From Marivita sp051859345 (lineage in GTDB: Bacteria > Pseudomonadota > Alphaproteobacteria > Rhodobacterales > Rhodobacteraceae), in contig NZ_JBHYFV010000011.1 in NCBI RefSeq assembly GCF_051859345.1, forward strand, positions 1 to 64,000: DNA of 64,000 nucleotides. The letters are read 5' to 3'. Positions 16,514 through 23,880 of the stretch are shown in pieces; within the stretch, counting starts at the first letter, position 1, and each line of letters starts with the position of its first letter. Under the pieces are notes generated by a model. It did not search any database, was not told where the DNA came from, and saw only the letters and a program-made list of their open reading frames with translations. A program made the position numbers and the translations under genes.

Positions 16514-16573
16514 CCGCTTGCCGCGGCGCAGGTGCGGCAAGCTAAACCGGTGCGCCGCAGGCGCTCATCATCC

Positions 16574-17668
16574 TCAAACCCGCGAAATTCGACCACCCCC
16601 AACAGGCGCAGGCACACCCGTGGTGCCCGGTGCCGAGGTTGGCAAACCGCGCATCACCCGCACCGCGAGATAGGCAAAGGCCTGCGCCTCCAGCATATCG
16701 CCATCCAGCCCTACCGCCTCGACGGGCAGCACCGCGCAATCCAGCGCAGAGGCCAGCATCGCCATCATCACCGGGTTGTGCCGCCCACCTCCGGTAACCA
16801 GCAAACGGTCTGGCGGCACCGGGCAATGCTCCATCCCCTGCATCACCGCCGCTGCCGCCATCGCCGTCATAGTGGCGGCCGCATCAGCGTCCTTCAGTTC
16901 CCGCACCAAGTCGAGCATCAGGGAAAAATCATTCCGGTCCAGCGACTTGGGGGGCATCTTGCGGAAATACGCTTCCTCCAGGAACAGTTCCAGCGCGCCG
17001 TCCACCACTTGCCCCTGTGCAGCCAGCGCGCCGCCCTTGTCATAGGCCAGCCCACGCCGCTGCATCATCAGGTCATTGATTGGCGCGTTTGCAGGCCCGG
17101 TGTCGAAGGCCAGCAAGGCTCCCGGCGCATCGGGCTTGTCCGACGCGGGATCGACCCATGTCAGGTTCCCAACACCGCCAAGGTTCAGGAAGGCCACAGG
17201 CGTATCCGCTCCGATCCACTTGGCACAGGCCCAATGATAGAATGGCGCAAGCGGTGCGCCCTCGCCGCCCAGTTCCACATCCGTTGACCGGAAATCCCAG
17301 ATCACAGTCCGACCCAGCGCTTCGGCCAGTGCAGCACCATCCCCCAATTGATGCGTCCCGCGCCCTTGCGGGTCATGCGCCAAAGTCTGGCCGTGAAACC
17401 CGACCACGTCCGCGTCAAACCTTTGCAGCGCTGCAATATGGGCCTCCAGCACAACCGCCGCCGCGTCGTCCAGATCGTCGCCGGGCCATTTACCCAAAGC
17501 CGCGCGCAGCACGGCTTGTTCAGCCTCGGAATAGCCGCGATACCCCGACCCACCGAATTCGGACACCGTCACCCCATCGGTCAGCACCAGCGCCGCATCG
17601 ACCCCGTCGAGCGACGTGCCCGACATCGCGCCCAAGGCCCAGATCGGTTCTGCCAACTTGCCCTTCAC
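16574..17668 (-). CDS. anmK: Anhydro-N-acetylmuramic acid kinase
   Basis: A 364-aa ASKHA-fold kinase that opens and phosphorylates 1,6-anhydro-MurNAc to MurNAc-6-P in cell-wall recycling. Marks: ALGAMSGTSLDGVDAAL at the N-terminus, VGFHGQTLAHDP, FLNLGGVGNLTWV, LAFDTGPANAPINDLM and LLVTGGGRHNPVMMAML. The frame is open to 17725 into the tyrS start; GTG 17668 (VKGKLAEPIWALGAMSG) has AGGGG five bases upstream and fits the family. It is divergent from tyrS with about 55 bp between them. A terminator-like stem-loop follows. Confidence 0.93.
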   Translation of the reverse strand: MKGKLAEPIWALGAMSGTSLDGVDAALVLTDGVTVSEFGGSGYRGYSEAEQAVLRAALGKWPGDDLDDAAAVVLEAHIAALQRFDADVVGFHGQTLAHDPQGRGTHQLGDGAALAEALGRTVIWDFRSTDVELGGEGAPLAPFYHWACAKWIGADTPVAFLNLGGVGNLTWVDPASDKPDAPGALLAFDTGPANAPINDLMMQRRGLAYDKGGALAAQGQVVDGALELFLEEAYFRKMPPKSLDRNDFSLMLDLVRELKDADAAATMTAMAAAAVMQGMEHCPVPPDRLLVTGGGRHNPVMMAMLASALDCAVLPVEAVGLDGDMLEAQAFAYLAVRVMRGLPTSAPGTTGVPAPVGGGRISRV

Positions 17669-17723
17669 CTTTTCCCCTGCCCTGCGTATAGCTGCCCTCA
17701 CCATTCTATAACGAGGCAACCCC

Positions 17724-18974
17724 ATGACCTACCATCCCAAATCGGACTTCATGCGCGTCATGATCGAGCGTGGCTTTCTGGCCGACTGCACCGATTATCA
17801 GGGCCTTGACGAGGCGCTGATCAAGGGCGTGGTGCCGGGGTATATCGGCTTTGACGCGACAGCGAAGTCGCTGCATGTAGGCAGTCTGATCCAGATCATG
17901 ATGCTGCGCTGGCTGCAAAAGACCGGGCACAAGCCGATCACACTCATGGGCGGCGGAACCACCAAGGTGGGCGATCCCAGCTTTCGCGCCGATGAGCGGC
18001 CTCTGCTGACGCCTGCCCAGATCGACGACAATATCGACGGGATCAAGCAAGTCTTCGCCAAGTACATTTCGTATGATGACGGCGATACCGGGGCCTTGAT
18101 GCTCAACAATGCCGAATGGCTGGACGGGTTGAATTACCTCGATTTCCTGCGTGACATCGGGCGGCATTTCAGCGTGAACCGGATGCTGTCCTTCGAGAGT
18201 GTAAAATCCCGCCTCGACCGAGAACAAAGCCTCAGCTTCCTCGAATTCAACTACATGATCCTGCAAGCCTATGATTTCCTTGAACTGAACCGCCGCTACG
18301 GCTGTCTGATCCAGTTCGGCGGATCGGACCAATGGGGCAATATCGTCAACGGCATCGACCTGACCCGCCGGGTGCTGGATCACCAGATCTTCGGCCTCAC
18401 CTCGCCGCTCTTGACCACCAGCGACGGCAAGAAGATGGGCAAATCCGCCGATGGCGCGGTCTGGCTGAATGCCGACATGCGATCGCCCTACGAGTTCTGG
18501 CAGTTCTGGCGCAACACAACCGATGCCGATGTGGGTCGGTTCCTCAAGCTCTATACCGAATTGCCGGTCGAGGAATGTGATCGCCTTGGCGCGCTTGCCG
18601 GGTCCGAGATCAACGACGCCAAGATCGTCCTTGCCAATGAGGTCACAACCCTCTGCCACGGGGCTGAGGCCGCAGCAGCGGCAGAGGCCACGGCGCGCGA
18701 AGTGTTCGAAAAGGGCGGCATCGGCGACGACCTGCCCACCGTGACCCTCACCTCCGAGGATATCGGCGGCGGTATCTCGATCGTGCAGCTGATCGTGCGC
18801 TCTGGTCTGGCCAAGACCGGCAAGGAGGCCAAGCGCCTGATCGCCGAGAACGGCGCGCGGATCGACGATGCACCGCTGACTGATGCGGGGCTGATGATCG
18901 ACGCAGGCGCGCTGTCCACCCCCATCAAGCTTAGCGCGGGCAAGAAACGTCATGCGCTGGTCAAACTCGGCTGA
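17724..18974 (+). CDS. tyrS: Tyrosine-tRNA ligase
   Basis: A 416-aa class I aminoacyl-tRNA synthetase. The HIGH-like motif appears as HVGSL in GFDATAKSLHVGSLIQIMML. The KMSKS loop is KMGKS (LLTTSDGKKMGKSADGAVWLN). QFGGSDQWGNIVNGIDL is the tyrosine/adenylate pocket. An S4 RNA-binding domain ends the protein (RLIAENGARIDDAPLTD). Length and start match bacterial TyrRS. It is divergent from anmK. Confidence 0.97.
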   Translation: MTYHPKSDFMRVMIERGFLADCTDYQGLDEALIKGVVPGYIGFDATAKSLHVGSLIQIMMLRWLQKTGHKPITLMGGGTTKVGDPSFRADERPLLTPAQIDDNIDGIKQVFAKYISYDDGDTGALMLNNAEWLDGLNYLDFLRDIGRHFSVNRMLSFESVKSRLDREQSLSFLEFNYMILQAYDFLELNRRYGCLIQFGGSDQWGNIVNGIDLTRRVLDHQIFGLTSPLLTTSDGKKMGKSADGAVWLNADMRSPYEFWQFWRNTTDADVGRFLKLYTELPVEECDRLGALAGSEINDAKIVLANEVTTLCHGAEAAAAAEATAREVFEKGGIGDDLPTVTLTSEDIGGGISIVQLIVRSGLAKTGKEAKRLIAENGARIDDAPLTDAGLMIDAGALSTPIKLSAGKKRHALVKLG

Positions 18975-19055
18975 CGCGATACGCCGCACCCGGTGTCTCG
19001 ATGGCTCCGGGCGCGCGTTAACCAAATGGCAACCCGGCTTTGACATGCTGCGGGC

Positions 19056-19919
19056 ATGACGCCCAACCCGCTCTCCCAATCCGATGCCTACGCCAACACC
19101 CTGCGCGCCCTTGGCACTCGGGTACGGATCGACCGTGTCGGCGATCAGGGCCACTGCCTGATCCAGACGCGCCAATTGCCGCTTCTTGGTCCGGTCAATC
19201 TGATCTCCCGCGGGCCTGTTGGACTTTGCCCGTCGGATACTGCAAACTACCTGTGCGACCTCGCGCTCAAGGGTCCGCTTGTCGTGAACACGGCCAACAC
19301 CGGTCTCGCTTCAAATGGGTATATCCGCCTCAATGCGCCCAAACCCGTGGCGCTGTTGCCTCTCTGCGAACCACACCACATGCGCGCGAAGCTGCACCAA
19401 AACTGGCGCAACGCGCTGAAACGGGCCGAACGCTCCGACCTGCGGATCACCAATGCGCCGTACCACCCAATCCAGCATTCCTGGCTGATCGACACCGACC
19501 GTGCAGAACAAAAGACCAACCGCTACCGCAACTGGCCCACGCGACTGCTCAACACCTTTGCCTCTGAAAACCCCGGTCAGGCGCGTGTCGTCACCGCCTC
19601 CGATGGAAAAACACCCGTCGCCGCAATGCTGATCCTCTGCCACCGGCCTTGGGCGACTTACCATATGGGCGTCACCACCGTTGCCGGGCGCAGGGCGAAT
19701 GCCCACAACCTGACACTCTGGCATGCGATGCTCTGGCTCGCACAGCGCGGCTACGACACGCTCGATCTGGGCCTGCTCACTGGCCCGGACAGCCTCGACC
19801 GGTTCAAACTCCGCACCGGTGCCACGAAACACCAACTGGGCGGCACATGGCTTCGCCTGCCGCGCCCGTTCCGTCGTCAGTTCCCCAGCATCCATGTCCC
19901 GTCCGGCCAGAAGGCGTGA
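19056..19919 (+). CDS. GNAT/FemAB-like N-acyltransferase
   Basis: A 287-aa protein with the acetyltransferase fold typical of FemAB/peptidoglycan-bridge or BioF2-like proteins: LHQNWRNALKRAERSDLRI in the middle, then ARVVTASDGKTPVAAMLILCHRPWATYHMGVTT and NAHNLTLWHAMLWLAQRGYDTLDLGLLTG, a pattern of acyl-CoA N-acyltransferases. Substrate unknown. No signal peptide, so probably cytosolic. Its last 43 bp overlap the 3' end of the convergent DUF3179 gene. GNAT placement is moderately sure, specificity not known. Confidence 0.7.
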   Translation: MTPNPLSQSDAYANTLRALGTRVRIDRVGDQGHCLIQTRQLPLLGPVNLISRGPVGLCPSDTANYLCDLALKGPLVVNTANTGLASNGYIRLNAPKPVALLPLCEPHHMRAKLHQNWRNALKRAERSDLRITNAPYHPIQHSWLIDTDRAEQKTNRYRNWPTRLLNTFASENPGQARVVTASDGKTPVAAMLILCHRPWATYHMGVTTVAGRRANAHNLTLWHAMLWLAQRGYDTLDLGLLTGPDSLDRFKLRTGATKHQLGGTWLRLPRPFRRQFPSIHVPSGQKA

Positions 19920-20842
19920 TAGGCAAAGGCGAACAGCACGTCATGCGGCACATCCCTCCCCTGACCATCGCGCACCCGGATCGACCCCACATCGCGCCCG
20001 TCGCCGATCCGGCCCGTGTCCAGCGCGGATGCCTGGCCCGCCCGCCACGAGATCACCAAACCGGCCTCGCGCACCTCGCTTTCGCGCGCCAGTCGCGCCA
20101 TCGGCCAGGCGCGGTCCCCAACCCGAACCACCCGCTCGAGCGCGTCGATCCCATGTGGCGGCATCTCACCGGAATACAGGAACGGTCGCGTTGAACTGTC
20201 GTAACCCCGATACGGATTGCGCCCGTAATCCCGGTTATGGTCCGGCTCCGCCATCACCAGCCCGTCAGGATGGCGCGCGGTGAACTCGGCCCAGCTTTCC
20301 ATCCAGCTTGGCAGCGTCTTCAATTCAACACCGGTCAAATCCCCGACAATGGCCTCGCCGATGGCCTGTTGCCACCAGCTTTGGGTCTCGCGGTCATACA
20401 TGATCATGTCCGAATTGCGCAGCTTGCCCGACACGCCGAAACTCAGCACCCGGCCATTCACCCGCCGGTCAAAGCTCAGCGCCGAATTGCACAAGGGGCA
20501 GAACGTCACCGCCACAGGCACGCCCCCGACAACATCATTCACGATCTCATGCCACGTCAGATACCGGATCGGATAGGCCCGCGCCTGTCCGCCCATCTCC
20601 AGCGTGATCACCGGTTCGGTCGGGTCGATCCCCGTCTTGCCCGAGGCGCGCACAAAGGAGGGATCACTCAGCGCGGGGATGCCGTCTTTCGGCGGGCCAC
20701 CCGAAACGATTTCGACCCAGTTCGACACTGTCGTTTTCTCGAAATTCGTGTCTGGCCATTCATTGCGCCAGAACTCCGGGCTCGCCACCACCGCCGAGGC
20801 CAGAAAAATCGTAATCAAACCGGATAAAAAGCCCAACCGCAT
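19877..20842 (-). CDS. DUF3179 domain-containing secreted protein
   Basis: A 321-aa protein starting at ATG 20842 with GGGAG upstream. An N-terminal signal (MRLGFLSGLITIFLASAVVAS) precedes the DUF3179 pattern: IPALSDPSFV, YPIRYLTWHEIVNDVVGGVPVAVTFCPLCNSALSFDR, SGKLRNSDMIMYDRETQSWW and a C-terminal segment. The conserved FCPLCNSA pair of Cys suggests metal or redox chemistry, unproven. It is probably periplasmic. The 3' end overlaps the GNAT-like gene on the other strand by 43 bp, so both transcripts are antisense at their ends. Confidence 0.85.
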   Translation of the reverse strand: MRLGFLSGLITIFLASAVVASPEFWRNEWPDTNFEKTTVSNWVEIVSGGPPKDGIPALSDPSFVRASGKTGIDPTEPVITLEMGGQARAYPIRYLTWHEIVNDVVGGVPVAVTFCPLCNSALSFDRRVNGRVLSFGVSGKLRNSDMIMYDRETQSWWQQAIGEAIVGDLTGVELKTLPSWMESWAEFTARHPDGLVMAEPDHNRDYGRNPYRGYDSSTRPFLYSGEMPPHGIDALERVVRVGDRAWPMARLARESEVREAGLVISWRAGQASALDTGRIGDGRDVGSIRVRDGQGRDVPHDVLFAFAYHAFWPDGTWMLGN

Positions 20843-20966
20843 CGCACCACTCCCTGCAATGCGGCCAGCTTGCCGCAAACGTCACGACCTGCACAGCCCG
20901 GTACACGCAGCTGTGACAGCGCGCGATCCCCCGCTGCCATCAAAGGGCGGTGGCTGCGCAATCCGC

Positions 20967-20988
20967 GCGTGGCCCCGAAGGGCCACGC
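20967..20988 (-). terminator. UUCG-tetraloop stem-loop after the cyclophilin pair
   Basis: In the minus-strand RNA GCGTGGCCC-TTCG-GGGCCACGC forms a perfect 9-bp stem with a C(UUCG)G loop, about 10 bases after the stop of the distal cyclophilin. No U tract follows, so it may be a Rho-type end or 3' stabiliser instead of a simple intrinsic terminator. Confidence 0.55.
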
Positions 20989-20997
20989 ACATCAAAC

Positions 20998-21546
20998 CTA
21001 TTCGGTCACCGTCACATCGGCCATGACGTCGGGCTGACCGATCACTGCCCCGTTCTGACCCTGACCACGTTTGATGGCGTCGATCACATCCATGCCATCG
21101 GTCACAGTTCCGACAACCGTGTATTGACCGTTGAGGAAATACCCTTCCTGGAACATGATGAAGAACTGCGAATTGGCTGAATCCGGGCTTTGCGACCGCG
21201 CCATGCCGACGACACCCCGATCAAACGGCGTGTCCGAGAACTCCGCCGGCAGGTCCGGCAGGTCCGAACCGCCGCGTCCGGCCATGCCCATGTCACCACC
21301 GTCCAGCTTGCCGAACTCAACATCGCCAGTCTGCGCCATGAAACCGTCGATCACGCGGTGAAAGACGACGCCGTCATAGGCGCCCTCTTCTGCCAGCGCC
21401 GTGATCTGCGCCACATGCTGCGGCGCGACGTCTTCGAACAGGTCGATAGTCACGGTGCCATTGGCCTCGCCCGCCACCTCGATCTGCAATCCGGTCGCCA
21501 GCGCCGGGGACGCCAGCAGAGAAAATGCAACCGCCAGTTTACGCAT
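20998..21546 (-). CDS. Peptidyl-prolyl cis-trans isomerase, cyclophilin type, exported
   Basis: A 182-aa cyclophilin with an N-terminal signal peptide (MRKLAVAFSLLASPALATG), therefore probably periplasmic. The fold shows VTIDLFEDVAPQHVAQI, YDGVVFHRVIDGFMAQTGD, the active-site region GGSDLPDLPAEFSD, and SQSPDSANSQFFIMFQEGYFLNGQYTVVGTVTDGMDVID. Bacterial cyclophilins catalyse X-Pro isomerisation. It overlaps the end of the upstream cytosolic cyclophilin by 8 bp. The pair is a tandem duplication with one copy retargeted. Confidence 0.92.
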   Translation of the reverse strand: MRKLAVAFSLLASPALATGLQIEVAGEANGTVTIDLFEDVAPQHVAQITALAEEGAYDGVVFHRVIDGFMAQTGDVEFGKLDGGDMGMAGRGGSDLPDLPAEFSDTPFDRGVVGMARSQSPDSANSQFFIMFQEGYFLNGQYTVVGTVTDGMDVIDAIKRGQGQNGAVIGQPDVMADVTVTE

Positions 21547-22045
21547 CTGCAGCCACCTTGACCGACACCATGCGGTCCGGGCTTGCGGGCGGCTCGCCGC
21601 GGGTGATCGCATCGACATGCTCCATGCCCGAGATCACGCGGCCATAAACCGTGTACTGACCGTTGAGGAAATGGTTGTCCGAGAAGTTGATGAAGAACTG
21701 TGAATTGGCGGAATTCGGGTTCTGCGAGCGCGCCGCGCCCAAAGTGCCCCGGTCATGCGGCAGCTTTGAAAACTCGGCCGGCAGGTCGGGAAGGTCCGAC
21801 CCACCCGTGCCCGCGCGGCGGATGTTGAAACCGTCTTCCATATCGCCATGTTCGACATCGCCGGTCTGCGCCATGAATCCGTCGATCACCCGGTGAAAGC
21901 AGACGTTGTCATAGGCACCCGAGCGCGCCAGCTCTTTCATCCGTTCCGCGTGTTTCGGCGCGATGTCGGCCAAAAGTTCAATTGTGACTGTGCCATCCTT
22001 GAGTTCGATCAGGATGGTGTTTTCGGGGTCTTTGATCTCGGCCAT
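21539..22045 (-). CDS. Peptidyl-prolyl cis-trans isomerase, cyclophilin type, cytosolic
   Basis: A 168-aa cyclophilin without a signal peptide (MAEIKDPENTILIELKDGTVTIEL). Active-site segments are YDNVCFHRVIDGFMAQTGD, GTGGSDLPDLPAEFSKLPHDRG and AARSQNPNSANSQFFINFSDNHFLNGQYTVYG, closely parallel to the downstream exported paralogue. It has a GGAGC ribosome site before ATG 22045. First gene of a two-gene operon, divergent from pgk. Confidence 0.93.
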   Translation of the reverse strand: MAEIKDPENTILIELKDGTVTIELLADIAPKHAERMKELARSGAYDNVCFHRVIDGFMAQTGDVEHGDMEDGFNIRRAGTGGSDLPDLPAEFSKLPHDRGTLGAARSQNPNSANSQFFINFSDNHFLNGQYTVYGRVISGMEHVDAITRGEPPASPDRMVSVKVAADA

Positions 22046-22102
22046 GCGGCGCTCCTTCGTGTCAAAACTTGTGGCAAGACTTAAAGCGCGACCCGCAGAA
22101 TG

Positions 22103-22130
22103 CCAAGGACGTCATTGACCTTGGACGTCC
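22103..22130 (+). promoter_or_regulatory. Repeat-rich possible operator upstream of pgk
   Basis: Two GGACGTC direct repeats (22107-22113 and 22123-22129) lie 16 bp apart, and CCAAGG/CCTTGG form an inverted repeat (22103-22108, 22119-22124), 55-80 bp before the pgk start. The arrangement resembles an operator; no regulator can be named. Confidence 0.3.
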
Positions 22131-22184
22131 GCGCCGCCATCACGGGAGAAATTCGCATGGCGCAATTCAGATCAGGAGGGGCAC

Positions 22185-23360
22185 ATGGCCTGGAAGACAC
22201 TTGACGACATGGACCTTGCAGGAAAGCGCGTGCTGACGCGGGTGGACATCAATGTTCCGATGGAAAACGGACAGGTCACCGATGCCACGCGCATCACCCG
22301 CATCCTTCCCACGATCACCGACATTCTGGACAAAGGCGGCACCCCGATCCTGCTGGCCCATTTCGGCAGGCCCAAGGGCAAACCCACCCCCGAGATGAGC
22401 CTGTCTCTGATCCAGCCGGACCTGGAAAAGGCGCTTGGTCGCGACGTGACGTTTATGGAACGCCCCTCGCGCGATGCGATTGACGCCTTGCCCGCAAATT
22501 CTGTTGTGCTTGTGGAAAACACACGATTCTCTCCGATGGAGGAAGCGAACGATCCCAAGATGGCGGAATTCCTCGCGTCGCTGGGGGATGTGTATTGCAA
22601 CGATGCCTTCTCGGCGGCGCACCGCGCGCATGCGTCTACCGAAGGGGTTGCCCATCTGCTGCCATCCTGTGCCGGCCGCCTGATGGAGGCCGAACTGCGC
22701 GCATTGGAAGCCGCGCTTGGTGATCCGAACCGCCCCGTGGTTGCCGTGGTTGGTGGCGCGAAAGTGTCGACCAAGCTCGACCTTTTGTCGAACCTTGTCG
22801 AAAAGGTCGACATTCTGGTGATCGGCGGTGGCATGGCCAACACGTTCCTTGCCGCCCAAGGTATCGACGTGGGTAAATCGCTGTGCGAACACGATCTGGC
22901 CGACACCGCCCGCGCAATTGCCGACAAGGCCGTGACCACAGGTTGCGAAGTGCTTCTGCCGCGCGACGTGGTTGTGGCGCGCGAGTTCAAGGCCGGCGCG
23001 GCATCTGAGGTCGTCAAGACCGAAGACTGCCCTGCGGACGCGATGATCCTCGACGCAGGTCCAGACAGTGTCGCACATATCTGCCAGGCGTTCGAGCGCG
23101 CCAAAACGCTGATCTGGAATGGCCCCCTCGGCGCGTTCGAAATCCCGCCTTTCGATACGGCGACCAACGCAGCCGCGTCTTATGCTGCCGGTCTCAGCCG
23201 GTCAGGCAAGCTTGTCTCGGTTGCCGGGGGCGGCGACACGGTGGCCGCATTGAACAAGGCCGATGCATCCGAAAGCTTCACCTATATTTCCACGGCGGGG
23301 GGTGCTTTCCTTGAATGGATGGAAGGCAAGACCTTGCCGGGGGTTGCGGCCCTCGGCTGA
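22185..23360 (+). CDS. pgk: Phosphoglycerate kinase
   Basis: A 391-aa glycolytic/gluconeogenic kinase interconverting 1,3-bisphosphoglycerate and 3-phosphoglycerate. Signature RVDINVPMENGQVTDATRI at the N-terminus, LLAHFGRPKGKP, NDAFSAAHRAHASTEG, VVAVVGGAKVSTKLDLL, IWNGPLGAFEIPPFDTAT and the C-terminal nucleotide loop SVAGGGDTVAAL. GGAGGGG precedes the ATG by a few bases. The adjacent ftsB-like gene starts 140 bp later and could be separately transcribed. Confidence 0.97.
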   Translation: MAWKTLDDMDLAGKRVLTRVDINVPMENGQVTDATRITRILPTITDILDKGGTPILLAHFGRPKGKPTPEMSLSLIQPDLEKALGRDVTFMERPSRDAIDALPANSVVLVENTRFSPMEEANDPKMAEFLASLGDVYCNDAFSAAHRAHASTEGVAHLLPSCAGRLMEAELRALEAALGDPNRPVVAVVGGAKVSTKLDLLSNLVEKVDILVIGGGMANTFLAAQGIDVGKSLCEHDLADTARAIADKAVTTGCEVLLPRDVVVAREFKAGAASEVVKTEDCPADAMILDAGPDSVAHICQAFERAKTLIWNGPLGAFEIPPFDTATNAAASYAAGLSRSGKLVSVAGGGDTVAALNKADASESFTYISTAGGAFLEWMEGKTLPGVAALG

Positions 23361-23500
23361 TCCACACCACCGGGGCGAGCCCTGAAAGCCACACTGGCAG
23401 GGTTGCCGCAAGAAATCGAAACGTGGGGAATTCCCTCTGGGTTTCCCCTATGCAATTCTCACGATACGCGCCCGACAAGAGGCGTGGTCCGAGGTAGCAG

Positions 23501-23803
23501 ATGACGCAACACCGCACACGACCGGCCCTTGGGGGACTTGTGTATTTCGCAGGGTCTTTCTGTGTTGGTGCCTATTTCATCTTTGCCGCTGTGCAAGGCG
23601 ACTACGGCGTATTCCGCCGCGCCGAGATTCTGGTCGAGACCCGAGACCTTGAGGCCGAACTGGCCGAGCTTCGGATCGAGGTGGCCCGGATGGAAAACCT
23701 CACCCGGCGTCTGTCGGACACCTATCTTGACCTTGATTTGCTGGACGAACGCACCCGCGACATGCTTGGCATGATCCGCACGGATGAAATTGTCGTCCGT
23801 TGA
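23501..23803 (+). CDS. Septum formation initiator (FtsB/DivIC) family protein
   Basis: A 100-aa bitopic membrane protein: short cytosolic N-terminus, one membrane segment (GGLVYFAGSFCVGAYFIFAAV, about residues 11-31), then a coiled coil (ILVETRDLEAELAELRIEVARMENLTRRLS) and a short tail with LLDERTRDMLGMIR. This is the layout of FtsB/DivIC, which joins FtsL and FtsQ in the divisome. In many alphaproteobacteria this gene lies upstream of pdhA; here the glycosidase-like gene on the opposite strand separates the two. Confidence 0.85.
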   Translation: MTQHRTRPALGGLVYFAGSFCVGAYFIFAAVQGDYGVFRRAEILVETRDLEAELAELRIEVARMENLTRRLSDTYLDLDLLDERTRDMLGMIRTDEIVVR

Positions 23804-23880
23804 CACGTTCCGCATAGACGGATCATTCGGGCAGAAGCATTTCCTTTGGCCAAACCGATCACCGCACCGGTCTGCGCGTC

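Larger units (their letters stand above)
16263..16573. other. Non-coding region between moaA and anmK with repeats and stem-loops
   Basis: The 311-bp gap holds two oppositely oriented copies of the dispersed hairpin repeat (B and C) flanking a segment with a minus-strand terminator-like stem-loop. A minus-strand reading of 28 codons starting MTVPEEASDLSDCF and ending GVSIE crosses that stem-loop. It has no clear ribosome site and is not called. No convincing gene is present. Confidence 0.7.

Noticed and set aside
16327..16617. Minus-strand open frame downstream of anmK, including a 28-codon reading MTVPEEASDLSDCF...
   Set aside because: It overlaps repeat copy C and the terminator stem, has no ribosome site for an internal start, and resembles nothing known.
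17724..19175. Minus-strand 489-codon open frame opposite tyrS
   Set aside because: Shadow of a secure tyrosine-tRNA ligase gene.
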